A stretch of 32,970 nucleotides of DNA. Source: Gracilibacter sp. BRH_c7a. Lineage in GTDB: Bacteria; Bacillota; Desulfitobacteriia; Desulfitobacteriales; Syntrophobotulaceae. Position numbers and translations under genes: made by a program. Under the pieces are notes generated by a model. That model did not search any database. It had not been told where the DNA came from and was given only the letters and a program-made list of their open reading frames with translations. Shown here piece by piece: positions 6,777 to 14,719 of this stretch. The stretch's first letter is position 1; every line of letters starts with the position of its first letter. The stretch is taken from positions 1-32,970 of the forward strand of contig LOEZ01000070.1 in the NCBI GenBank assembly GCA_001516055.1. Direction: 5' to 3'.

Positions 6777-7724
6777 ATGGATACTTCAAATTCTGAACAT
6801 AAAAGCGTTCTTTTAGAGGAAACAGTAGATATGGTTTTCACCATTCCCAATGGAATTTATGTCGATTGTACCTTAGGTAGAGGTGGACACTCCGCTCTTC
6901 TCTTACAAAAACTAGATTCCGTAGGACATCTCGTTTGTTTCGATCAGGATAAACAAGCTGTAGATTTTGCTCACAGAAAGTTCTCTAGAGAACAAAGAGT
7001 AACCATTATTCACAAGAATTTTACTGAATTGGAAAGTACTTTAAAAGAAAATAACTTTTGGCCGGTGACCGGTATTATGTTTGATCTAGGGGTTTCTTCT
7101 CCTCAATTAGATGAGGCAGAGCGAGGTTTTAGTTATATGAATGATGCCCCTTTGGATATGAGGATGGATAGAAATTCAGATTTGACCGCTAAACATATTG
7201 TTAATAATTGGTCAGTTGAAGACATTACAAAGGTTATAAGGCAATACGGCGAGGAAAAATGGGCATCTAGAATAGCCAAGTTCATTGAACAAAGCCGTGG
7301 TAATAATCCGATTGAGACAACGGGACAATTAGTTGAGGTTATTAAGAATGCTGTTCCGGCCGCCGCCCGTAGGGAAGGCCCGCATCCTGCCAAAAGGACA
7401 TTCCAAGCTTTGAGGATAGCGGTAAACAGGGAACTCGAAACTCTGGAAATTGCTTTAGATCAAGCCTTAAATTGTCTTGATTATGGTGGCAGAATCGCTG
7501 TCATTACTTTTCATTCTCTTGAAGATAGGATAGTTAAGAATAAATTCCAATCCTGGTTAGGAAAATGCACTTGTCCACCTGGATTTCCGGTATGTAGATG
7601 CGGCGCTAAACCTTTAGTTAAATTAGTAACCAAAAAACCTCAAATTCCATCAGAGCGGGAAGAAGAGGACAATCCAAGATCTCGAAGTGCTAAACTGCGT
7701 GTTGCTGAGAAACTACAGGTCTAA
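6777..7724 (+). CDS. rsmH: 16S rRNA (cytosine-1402-N4) methyltransferase RsmH
   Basis: This 315-residue class I SAM-dependent methyltransferase (formerly MraW) methylates N4 of C1402 in the 16S rRNA decoding centre. Visible signatures are EHKSVLLEE at the N-terminus, the SAM-binding segment DCTLGRGGHS, MFDLGVSSPQLDEAERGFSY, and ITFHSLEDRIVK. A cluster of four cysteines near the C-terminus (CTCPPGFPVCRC) is common in Firmicute members. The length is normal. It lies 26 nt after mraZ with GGAAGG upstream of its ATG, in the conserved mraZ-rsmH order. Confidence 0.97.
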   Translation: MDTSNSEHKSVLLEETVDMVFTIPNGIYVDCTLGRGGHSALLLQKLDSVGHLVCFDQDKQAVDFAHRKFSREQRVTIIHKNFTELESTLKENNFWPVTGIMFDLGVSSPQLDEAERGFSYMNDAPLDMRMDRNSDLTAKHIVNNWSVEDITKVIRQYGEEKWASRIAKFIEQSRGNNPIETTGQLVEVIKNAVPAAARREGPHPAKRTFQALRIAVNRELETLEIALDQALNCLDYGGRIAVITFHSLEDRIVKNKFQSWLGKCTCPPGFPVCRCGAKPLVKLVTKKPQIPSEREEEDNPRSRSAKLRVAEKLQV

Positions 7725-7745
7725 ACGAAAGGGGAGTAGAATAAC

Positions 7746-8264
7746 ATGTTAATGGCACAAAGAAAAATTCAATACGATGAACCTTTTGCTTATCAGGACA
7801 TTGAGCCGAAGAACCCAGTACCTAAGAAAGTCAGGCCAATAGCTAAGAAAGCAGTTTCATCAGCTAATAATAAAGGAATCCGTAACTTTGTAATGATGAT
7901 GGTAGTTATCGTGATATTTGGTCTTATTGGAGCAAAAACTGTTCATATCACGGTGGTTAAAGGAGCTGAAATACGTGCTCTAGAAAAAGAAATAACTGCT
8001 CTAAATGTTGAAAACGGCTTGCTCCAGGTAGAAGTAGATAAACTTCGCTCGGTTGGAAGAATCGAACAGGCCGCGTTAGCTATGGGTATGGAAAAACCTG
8101 AGGGTACAATTTATATTGCCAGTAATATAATTCAACCGGAAAAAGAGCTTGGGGTGGAAAAAACTCAGATGACTGCACAGGCACCTGGCGACGAAAAAGC
8201 CACTTCTGTATTAGATAATGTCTTTAAGATATTTACAAGCTTTTTTGCCTCTACGCAAAGGTAG
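7746..8264 (+). CDS. ftsL: FtsL-type divisome protein
   Basis: A bitopic membrane protein of 172 residues: a basic cytoplasmic tail (~1-45), one membrane helix (~47-66, FVMMMVVIVIFGLIGA), then a leucine-zipper-like coiled coil (EIRALEKEITALNVENGLLQVEVDKL) and a low-complexity tail. FtsL with FtsB/DivIC and FtsQ/DivIB activates the septal synthase pair. Sequence identity in this family is low, so the call rests on topology, the coiled coil, and its place between rsmH and the septal PBP. The GIEQAA-like segment (GRIEQAALAMGMEKPEG) resembles the septum-formation-initiator end of FtsL. GGGGAG lies 9 nt before ATG 7746; ATG 7752 is a less well spaced alternative. The C-terminal tail is longer than in B. 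subtilis FtsL. Confidence 0.85.
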   Translation: MLMAQRKIQYDEPFAYQDIEPKNPVPKKVRPIAKKAVSSANNKGIRNFVMMMVVIVIFGLIGAKTVHITVVKGAEIRALEKEITALNVENGLLQVEVDKLRSVGRIEQAALAMGMEKPEGTIYIASNIIQPEKELGVEKTQMTAQAPGDEKATSVLDNVFKIFTSFFASTQR

Positions 8265-8281
8265 CAGTATCTGAATATTAT

Positions 8282-8310
8282 AATCTACCCCTGAAGGGGT
8301 GGATTTTTTT
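8282..8310 (+). promoter_or_regulatory. terminator-like hairpin enclosing the spoVD Shine-Dalgarno
   Basis: AATCTACCCC (8282-8291) pairs with GGGGTGGATT (8296-8305), with one G-U pair and a TGAA loop. A seven-T run ends directly at the ATG at 8311. The 3' arm contains GGGGTGG, the SD of the gene. As RNA this is both a textbook intrinsic terminator and a block to ribosome binding, in the middle of the cluster. Confidence 0.7.
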
Positions 8311-10368
8311 ATGGTACAGTATCTAAAAATGCGCAAAAGAATAGTTCTGATTTTTGTTTTATGTTCTATTTTTTTAGTAATTCTGATTATCAGGTTAGGT
8401 TTCGTTCAATTAAGAGATGGACCTTTTCTAAAAAATCTTGCCGATGAGGAGCATTATAGAGGGGTTCCTGTCGCTGCAAAAAGAGGAAATATCGTAGACT
8501 GTAATGGCAATATCCTGGCAATGAGCGTAAGTGTTGATACTGTCTACGCAATTCCTGCTGAGGTGAGAAAATCTGGAAAAGAAGATGAAATAGCAACCTT
8601 ATTGGCAGAAACCCTAGAGATGGATAAACAAGCAGTAAAAGATAGAATAACAAAGAGGACTTCTCTGGAATATGTCAAAAAGAAAATCCCAACAGAAACT
8701 GCAAGCATCATTAAATCCATGAACCTCCCGGGAATTGGAATCGTAGAGGATAGTACTCGATTTTACCCTAATGACACGATGGCAGCACATATTCTAGGAT
8801 TTACAGGAATAGATAGTCAGGGTCTTGAAGGAATAGAGTATTCCAGAGATAAAGAATTGACTGGGATCCCAGGGAGTATCCTGACAGAATATGGGGCAAA
8901 TGGCATTAAGATTCCAGGAGGAGATCACGAATTTATCCAACCTATCCAAGGGAATACTGTGCAACTGACTATAGACAAGAATATCCAGTCTTTTGCTGAA
9001 AGAGAACTTGGGAAAATTATGTCTGGCCAAGGCATGAACATGGAAGGAAGAATACCTAAGAATGCTTCTATCCTGGTAATGGAGCCTTCTACCGGAAGAA
9101 TGCTGGCAATTGCTACCGCCCCAACGTTTAATCCCAATAATTATCAGGCATTTGACCAAAGTGCTCGCAGAAATATTGCGATTCAAAATGGTTATGAACC
9201 TGGATCCACGTTCAAGATTATCACCCTTGCTGCAGCCCTTGAAGAAAAGGTTGTAAAAACAGATGAAGTCTTTGTGGATAAAGGATATATTAATATTTTA
9301 GGCAGAAACATTCATTGTTGGAAAGATGGAGGGCATGGCAGACAAACCATGATTGAAGCCGTCGAAAACTCTTGTAACCCTGTTTTTATAGAAATGGGAC
9401 AAAGGTTGGGCATGGATAGGTTTTATAAGTATTTAACAGGATTTGGGTTTGGAAAAAAAACGGGCATTGAGATGGCAGGAGAAGCTAAAGGCATCTTAGC
9501 AAATAAAAAGAAGGCGACGGCTCTCGACCTAGCTACCATGTCTATCGGTCAAACCAATAACGTAACCCCCATTCAACTTTTGACGGCAGTATCTGCTGTT
9601 GCTAATGGAGGAACTCTACTAGAACCACAAATAGTACAGGAAATAACCTCTCCCTCAGGAGAAGTAATCGTACCTTTTAAGAAAGAAGTTGTGCAACGAG
9701 TAATAAGTGAATCGACAGCTAAATTAACTAGGGAAATCTTAGAATCTGTGGTGACCAATGGGACAGGTCGAAGAACGTTCCTACCTGGATACCGGGTTGC
9801 AGGCAAAACAGGAACTGCTCAGAAGGTTGGGCAGGGTGGATATATTCAAGGGGATTATGTAGCATCTTTCATTGGATTTGCCCCAGCAGACAATCCTCGT
9901 CTAGTGGTTTTTGTGGTGATGGATGGAGTGCCTTTCTATGGAGGCGTAGTTGCTGCTCCTGTTGTTCAGGCAGTAATGCTTGATTCCTTAAAATACTTAG
10001 GAGTCAAACCTGATCCTAATGCTCCACTTGCCCCAGGTAAACCACTATATGGTGTGGAGTTTCCTGCAGTTCGTAAAGAGGCAATTGTTCCATCTGTACT
10101 GGGATACCCGAGAGCCGAGGGTGAGGGAATCCTAAAAAAAGAGGGATTCAAAGTAATGGTAGAGGGAACTGGGACAACGATTATTGATCAGATCCCTTAT
10201 GGTGATGCTAAGGTAGAAGCCGGTTCAACTGTTCAGCTGTATCTTGGAGCCGAGGTTGGCCAACAAACTTTAGCTCCTTGGAAAGAGGTTTTGGATCCAG
10301 ATATTGAGGCTATCGAACAATTTGGTCCGAGACTTCCCATTAGTATGAATCAGAACCTACTCGAGTAA
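8311..10368 (+). CDS. spoVD: SpoVD/FtsI-type penicillin-binding protein (septal transpeptidase)
   Basis: A class B PBP of 685 residues. After an N-terminal membrane anchor (~7-28) come a dimerisation/pedestal domain (~40-220), the transpeptidase domain, and one C-terminal PASTA domain (~595-650). The penicillin-binding motifs are all present: S299-T-F-K, S354-C-N, and K499-T-G. It cross-links septal peptidoglycan together with the SEDS polymerase encoded downstream. A single PASTA domain is the SpoVD pattern; B. subtilis PBP2B has two. As the only class B PBP in this cluster, it may serve both vegetative division and the spore cortex. ATG 8311 follows the hairpin-enclosed GGGGTGG with proper spacing. 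The C-terminus extends about 35 residues beyond the PASTA domain. Confidence 0.93.
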   Translation: MVQYLKMRKRIVLIFVLCSIFLVILIIRLGFVQLRDGPFLKNLADEEHYRGVPVAAKRGNIVDCNGNILAMSVSVDTVYAIPAEVRKSGKEDEIATLLAETLEMDKQAVKDRITKRTSLEYVKKKIPTETASIIKSMNLPGIGIVEDSTRFYPNDTMAAHILGFTGIDSQGLEGIEYSRDKELTGIPGSILTEYGANGIKIPGGDHEFIQPIQGNTVQLTIDKNIQSFAERELGKIMSGQGMNMEGRIPKNASILVMEPSTGRMLAIATAPTFNPNNYQAFDQSARRNIAIQNGYEPGSTFKIITLAAALEEKVVKTDEVFVDKGYINILGRNIHCWKDGGHGRQTMIEAVENSCNPVFIEMGQRLGMDRFYKYLTGFGFGKKTGIEMAGEAKGILANKKKATALDLATMSIGQTNNVTPIQLLTAVSAVANGGTLLEPQIVQEITSPSGEVIVPFKKEVVQRVISESTAKLTREILESVVTNGTGRRTFLPGYRVAGKTGTAQKVGQGGYIQGDYVASFIGFAPADNPRLVVFVVMDGVPFYGGVVAAPVVQAVMLDSLKYLGVKPDPNAPLAPGKPLYGVEFPAVRKEAIVPSVLGYPRAEGEGILKKEGFKVMVEGTGTTIIDQIPYGDAKVEAGSTVQLYLGAEVGQQTLAPWKEVLDPDIEAIEQFGPRLPISMNQNLLE

Positions 10369-10388
10369 AAGTAATAAATTTTGAGGTC

Positions 10389-10527
10389 TGTTATCCTTTC
10401 TGGATGTTTATAATAGATATAAAGTGAAGAATTTAAGACTCTCGCTTCTTCCGGTTGATATAAGAGGCACTAAGCTCCTGGATAACATCTTTTAAGATTC
10501 AAATGGAGTTAAAAGCCATCTTGAATC
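10389..10527 (+). other. structured intergenic segment between spoVD and murE
   Basis: The 295-nt gap holds nested inverted repeats. TGTTATCC (10389-10396) pairs with GGATAACA (10480-10487) and encloses GAAGAA/TTCTTC (10426-10431 with 10446-10451). A second hairpin pairs GATTCAAATGG (10496-10506) with CCATCTTGAATC (10516-10527) with one bulged C. No T run follows, so this is not an ordinary terminator. It could be a structured leader or small RNA; I recognise no known riboswitch. Confidence 0.45.
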
Positions 10528-10534
10528 AAGAATA

Positions 10535-10564
10535 TTGTTAATTGTAAAAAATTAATTCTATAAT
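10535..10564 (+). promoter_or_regulatory. putative promoter for murE
   Basis: TTGTTA (10535-10540) and a consensus TATAAT (10559-10564) are separated by 18 nt, right after the structured segment and about 90 nt before the murE start. A separate murE promoter would uncouple precursor synthesis from spoVD. Confidence 0.5.
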
Positions 10565-10663
10565 GTAAGCGGAAAAACAAAATTAATAGCGAATACATCA
10601 TAAGTAAACACTTAGTTGTGATGAAACATCATAATGAAAGACTATTAGGAAAGGGTGACAGAA

Positions 10664-12145
10664 TTGTTGTCTACCAAGAAAAATCTGGCTGAACTAATGA
10701 AAGTCATAAAAGGGGCAGAGGTACATGGAGATACTAGCATAACAATAACAGGTATAGCTTTAGATTCTAGACAAATAATTCCTGGGGATATCTATGTCTG
10801 TATTCCCGGATTTTCTTTGGATGGTCATGATTTTGCTGAGTCAGCTATCAAAGCGGGAGCACGTGCTTTAGTGGTGGAACGCTATCTTCCTCTTGATGTC
10901 CCCCAACTTAAGGTTGAAGATACTCGCAAGATTGTAGGTTATCTAGCAGCAGAATTATACAATTATCCATCTCAGCAACTAACCTTAGTAGGAGTAACAG
11001 GTACCAACGGTAAAACAACTGTCACTCATCTGGTTGAGGAGATTGCTCGCCATGGAGGAAAGAAAACCGGGATTATTGGCACTCTAGGCACGAAAATTGC
11101 TGATAAGGAGCTCCCCGGTCAACATACAACCCCTGAATCCACAGATATTCAGAAGGTCCTCCATGAGATGGTTCAAGGTGGAGTAGAGATGGCGGTAATG
11201 GAAGTTTCGTCGCATGCTCTTGACCTTGGAAGAGTAAATGGCTGTGAGTTCGAATCGGCGATTTTTACCAACCTTTCTCAAGATCACTTAGATTATCATA
11301 AAGATATGGATGAATACTTGAAGGCTAAAGCTCTTCTCTTTTCCGGTATGGATAAGAATGGCGAAAAGCAGTTGGCAGTAATTAATGCTGATGATCCAGC
11401 GTGTGATTATCTGAAGAAAGTTACTCCTTGCTCCATCGTTACTTATGCCATAGATTCTAAAGCGGATTTTAAAGCGAAGAATATACACCTTTCGGATAAA
11501 GGCGTAGAATTCGAGATAAGTTTCAAGGAGAAATCGGCGAAAGTGTTTTATAGGACCCCCGGTAAATTCAGCGTTTATAATGCTATGGCTGCATTTGCTT
11601 GGGGCATCATGAGCGGTTATGCTGAAGATGAAGTAATTGGAGCTTTGGAAAGCATCAGAGGTGTCCCGGGAAGATTTGAAAGCGTTTGGGGAGGGCAACC
11701 CTTCCTGGTTATTGTTGACTATGCTCATACCCCTGATGGCTTGGAAAATGTTCTCAGTACCGCTCGAGAATTTACTAATGGTAAACTATATACTGTATTT
11801 GGTTGTGGAGGAGACAGGGATAAGAAAAAACGGCCTTTAATGGCTGAAGCAGCCAGCCGTTGGAGTGATTACCTCATAGTCACTTCAGATAATCCTCGTA
11901 CAGAGGATCCGCACAGTATAATTCAGGATATCTTACCTGGGATTAATGAAGTAGACTATACGGTCATCGAAGACCGCAGAAGTGCTATCAATCATGCCTG
12001 TAAGACTGCAGCCGCAGGTGATACCATAGTGATTGCAGGTAAGGGGCATGAGGATTATCAGATTATCGGTAAGACCAAGATTCATTTTGATGATCGGGAA
12101 GAGGTTAGGAAAGCGTTAAGGGGAATTGGGTATGTGGAAAAGTAA
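10664..12145 (+). CDS. murE: UDP-MurNAc-tripeptide synthetase MurE (meso-diaminopimelate adding)
   Basis: A cytoplasmic Mur ligase of about 493 residues that adds the third amino acid of the stem peptide to UDP-MurNAc-L-Ala-D-Glu using ATP. Domains in order: N-terminal UDP-binding (GIALDSRQIIPGDIYVCI), central ATPase (P-loop GVTGTNGKTTVTHL; HTTPES; EVSSHAL), and C-terminal domain (DYAHTPDGLENVL; CGGDRDKKKRP). The amino-acid specificity motif is DNPR near residue 409, the meso-diaminopimelate signature, rather than the DNPA-type motif of lysine enzymes. The SD AAAGGGTGA (10650-10658) overlaps GTG 10655 and is correctly spaced for the in-frame TTG at 10664, so I prefer TTG. The end overlaps murF. 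Confidence 0.96.
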   Translation: MLSTKKNLAELMKVIKGAEVHGDTSITITGIALDSRQIIPGDIYVCIPGFSLDGHDFAESAIKAGARALVVERYLPLDVPQLKVEDTRKIVGYLAAELYNYPSQQLTLVGVTGTNGKTTVTHLVEEIARHGGKKTGIIGTLGTKIADKELPGQHTTPESTDIQKVLHEMVQGGVEMAVMEVSSHALDLGRVNGCEFESAIFTNLSQDHLDYHKDMDEYLKAKALLFSGMDKNGEKQLAVINADDPACDYLKKVTPCSIVTYAIDSKADFKAKNIHLSDKGVEFEISFKEKSAKVFYRTPGKFSVYNAMAAFAWGIMSGYAEDEVIGALESIRGVPGRFESVWGGQPFLVIVDYAHTPDGLENVLSTAREFTNGKLYTVFGCGGDRDKKKRPLMAEAASRWSDYLIVTSDNPRTEDPHSIIQDILPGINEVDYTVIEDRRSAINHACKTAAAGDTIVIAGKGHEDYQIIGKTKIHFDDREEVRKALRGIGYVEK

Positions 12146-13550
12146 TAAAATTGCACAGATACTAGACGCGAATCTCTTTGGGTCGGAATCAGCTGTTTTT
12201 AGCGGATGTACTTTAGACAGCCGTCAAGTTGTTGAAGGCAATTTATTTGTAGCAGTTCAAGGTGAAAAAGTTGATGGTCATAACTTCATAGCTCAAGCTT
12301 TTGAGGCTGGGGCAGCAGTTGTAATTGGTGAGGAAACAAGACTTGGAGATATTGATCTTTCTATAATCCCACCAGGAAAAGCTTTATTAGGGGTAAAGAG
12401 TTCTCTAAAAGCCTTACAGGAATTAGCAACAGTCTGGTGTTCTGAACTACACCCCATTGTTGTTGGTATTACAGGTAGCAGCGGAAAGACAACCACTAAG
12501 GATATGGTAACCATCGTCCTTGCTCAGAAATATAGAGTTCATAGTAATAAAGAAAACTTTAATAATGAAATTGGTTTGCCGTTAACTATTCTGAACTCGC
12601 CCCACAAAACAGAAATCATGGTGTTGGAGATGGGGATGCGCGGCCTTGGGCAGATAAAGGAATTATGTGGTATTTGTAAGCCATCTTTAGGAGTAATAAC
12701 CAATATTGGAACAACCCATATGGAGTTGCTAGGATCCCATGAAAATATCGCTCGGGCAAAATGGGAACTAATAGATAGTCTAGGAGAAAACGGTGTTGCG
12801 GTTCTTAATTCCGAAGATTTGTTAAGTATTCAACTTGCTAATTCCACCGCGATTAATAAAATCTTCTACGGAACAACAGGCAGATACGTAAAGCCGGATG
12901 TAGAGGGAAGTAATCTCCAAATTTCCGGAGAGTTGGGCACTACATTTGAAGTGTGTTTTCAAGGGAATAAGGAAGCAGTTGAGCTACCTTTGCCAGGAGA
13001 GCATAATGTGCTCGATGCATTAGCTGCTTTATCGGTTGGGATTCATTATGGTATTTCCTTGAAGTCGGGTGCACAGGCTTTGAAAGACTTAAAACTATCT
13101 AAAATGAGGCTGAACATATTTGAAGGTATCTTAGGAAGCATAATAATTGATGATGTCTATAATGCTAACCCCGATTCTATGAAGGCTTCCTTAAATGTTT
13201 TAGCCCAGCGAGGTGAACAACAAAGCGTTGCGGTGTTAGGGGAAATGTATGAATTGGGAGAACTATCCATTTCTGGGCATCGTGAAGTAGGAGAGACAGT
13301 AGCTCACTTGGGTATTGATACCCTGGTTACGGTTGGCGAGATGGCTGAAGGGATAGCACAAGGAGCCCGAGACGCGGGTTTATCTGAACAACGCATCCAT
13401 ATCTGTTCTAATTGTACTCAGGCAGTTCAAGAAGTAATGACAATACTTCAAAGAAAAGGTGCAAAAACATGGGTACTTATCAAGGGTTCTCGAGGAATGA
13501 AAATGGAACAGATTACTCAAAAACTAGTTCCAACTAAAAACAAGTTATAA
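12132..13550 (+). CDS. murF: UDP-MurNAc-tripeptide:D-Ala-D-Ala ligase MurF
   Basis: A Mur ligase of 472 residues that joins D-alanyl-D-alanine to the tripeptide nucleotide in the cytoplasm. It has an N-terminal domain (GCTLDSRQVVEGNLFVAVQG), the ATPase P-loop GITGSSGKTTTKDMV, the conserved NFNNEIGLPLTIL, EMGMRGLGQI, and DDVYNANPDSMKASL in the C-terminal part. The length is typical. It overlaps murE by 14 nt, implying translational coupling. ATG 12132 is preferred to TTG 12126 on spacing from the purine-rich AAGGGGA. A 150-nt gap containing a likely promoter separates it from mraY. Confidence 0.96.
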   Translation: MWKSNKIAQILDANLFGSESAVFSGCTLDSRQVVEGNLFVAVQGEKVDGHNFIAQAFEAGAAVVIGEETRLGDIDLSIIPPGKALLGVKSSLKALQELATVWCSELHPIVVGITGSSGKTTTKDMVTIVLAQKYRVHSNKENFNNEIGLPLTILNSPHKTEIMVLEMGMRGLGQIKELCGICKPSLGVITNIGTTHMELLGSHENIARAKWELIDSLGENGVAVLNSEDLLSIQLANSTAINKIFYGTTGRYVKPDVEGSNLQISGELGTTFEVCFQGNKEAVELPLPGEHNVLDALAALSVGIHYGISLKSGAQALKDLKLSKMRLNIFEGILGSIIIDDVYNANPDSMKASLNVLAQRGEQQSVAVLGEMYELGELSISGHREVGETVAHLGIDTLVTVGEMAEGIAQGARDAGLSEQRIHICSNCTQAVQEVMTILQRKGAKTWVLIKGSRGMKMEQITQKLVPTKNKL

Positions 13551-13618
13551 AAGTTTGAAAACCATAAAACCTGTGAATAATAGATTTGTAGAAATTACTT
13601 TTATGAGATTTGTCAAGT

Positions 13619-13647
13619 TTGTCTTAGTTAATTAACTAAAGTACAAT
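13619..13647 (+). promoter_or_regulatory. putative mraY promoter with a 16-bp palindrome in its spacer
   Basis: TTGTCT (13619-13624) and TACAAT (13642-13647) are separated by 17 nt. TTAGTTAATTAACTAA (13624-13639), a perfect 16-bp palindrome, fills nearly the entire spacer. That position is typical of a repressor operator. The regulator is unknown to me. Confidence 0.5.
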
Positions 13648-13677
13648 ATCATATATTAAAGAAACCAGGAGTTACCT

Positions 13678-13734
13678 GTGAAGAAAGGAATATTAAAGAA
13701 GTGGTGGAGAAAATATTTGTGGCCGCAGGGTTAG
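13678..13734 (+). CDS. possible 18-codon leader ORF overlapping the mraY start
   Basis: GTG 13678, preceded by AGGAG (13667-13671) at good spacing, opens a frame of 18 codons rich in Lys and Trp ([17 protein letters not shown] after the start) and stops at TAG 13732-13734. It overlaps the mraY start in another frame. Translation of this ORF could deliver ribosomes to mraY. It may also be a chance frame, because AAAGGA further down can serve mraY directly. Confidence 0.3.
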   Translation: MKKGILKKWWRKYLWPQG

Positions 13735-14708
13735 CTATGCTAATAAGTTTATTAATCGGTCCTTTTCTTATCCCTGTGTTGCGAGTTTTAAAATTTGGAC
13801 AAAGCATTAGAGATGACGGTCCTCAAAGACACTTGTCCAAAGCAGGGACACCAACTATCGGAGGACTCATTTTCCTTGGTGGCATAACCATTGCTGTTCT
13901 AGTCATGGCTGAAAAGCCTTATTCAGCAGGGATGATTACCCTTCTTGGTATTACTCTGGCCTTCGGATTGATAGGTTTTCTGGATGATTTTCTTAAGGTG
14001 GTCAGAAAAAGAAACCTAGGCCTTACTGCTCGGCAAAAACTCGCTGCCCAATTCTTACTGGCTTTTATACTTGCCGGAATTTCTGCCGTATTTCTTGGAA
14101 GAGGAACAACAATTGGCATTCCATTTACCAGTTTCGAAATCAACCTTGGGTACTTATACTACCCATTTGTAGCTATATTAGTAATTGCCGCAACCAATGC
14201 AGTCAATCTGACAGATGGCTTAGATGGTTTAGCCGCCGGAGCCACAGTTTTTGCGGGCATTGGATATATATTTATCGCCGTCTTAGCTGTAAATACAGAT
14301 TTTCTAGAGGGTATAGCTATCAACTCCAGTGATCTGGCGATCTTTGCAGCGGCCCTTACAGGAGGGTGTCTTGGCTTTTTACGTTTCAACCTCCATCCTG
14401 CCAGAGTATTTATGGGTGACTGTGGTTCACTGGCCTTAGGTGGAGCTTTAGCAGGACTTGCTGTACTTAGCAAAAGTGAACTTGTTTTGATTATTCTTGG
14501 AGGAGTTTACGTCGTGGAAACTTTTTCAGTCATTATCCAAGTAATTTCTTTTCAGACAAGAGGCAAAAGAATCTTTCGCATGAGTCCTTTACATCATCAT
14601 TTTGAATTAGGCGGTTGGTCTGAGAGAAAAGTAGTAACGGTATTCTGGACAGCCGCAGCAATTGCTGCATTCTTAGGGGTTATTTCTTTTGCTCTTATGG
14701 TGAGGTAA
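13701..14708 (+). CDS. mraY: phospho-MurNAc-pentapeptide transferase MraY
   Basis: A polytopic membrane enzyme of 335 residues (about ten helices) that transfers phospho-MurNAc-pentapeptide to undecaprenyl phosphate, making lipid I on the inner face of the membrane. Key motifs: [12 protein letters not shown] with [10 protein letters not shown], the Asp pair in [24 protein letters not shown] with its catalytic Asp, [12 protein letters not shown], and the histidine loop [11 protein letters not shown]. The start is GTG 13701 (or GTG 13704), because from there the N-terminus aligns throughout with B. subtilis MraY; AAAGGA lies about 11 nt upstream. murD follows after 11 nt. Confidence 0.97.
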   Translation: MVEKIFVAAGLAMLISLLIGPFLIPVLRVLKFGQSIRDDGPQRHLSKAGTPTIGGLIFLGGITIAVLVMAEKPYSAGMITLLGITLAFGLIGFLDDFLKVVRKRNLGLTARQKLAAQFLLAFILAGISAVFLGRGTTIGIPFTSFEINLGYLYYPFVAILVIAATNAVNLTDGLDGLAAGATVFAGIGYIFIAVLAVNTDFLEGIAINSSDLAIFAAALTGGCLGFLRFNLHPARVFMGDCGSLALGGALAGLAVLSKSELVLIILGGVYVVETFSVIIQVISFQTRGKRIFRMSPLHHHFELGGWSERKVVTVFWTAAAIAAFLGVISFALMVR

Positions 14709-14719
14709 GGAGGAAGAAT

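Noticed and set aside
7133-7393. Antisense reading frames inside rsmH and other wall genes
   Set aside because: They lie opposite well-recognised genes, show no protein family features and have no convincing SD; they are frame shadows.
10409-10414. Isolated TATAAT after spoVD as a second murE promoter
   Set aside because: No acceptable -35 element lies 16-18 nt upstream.
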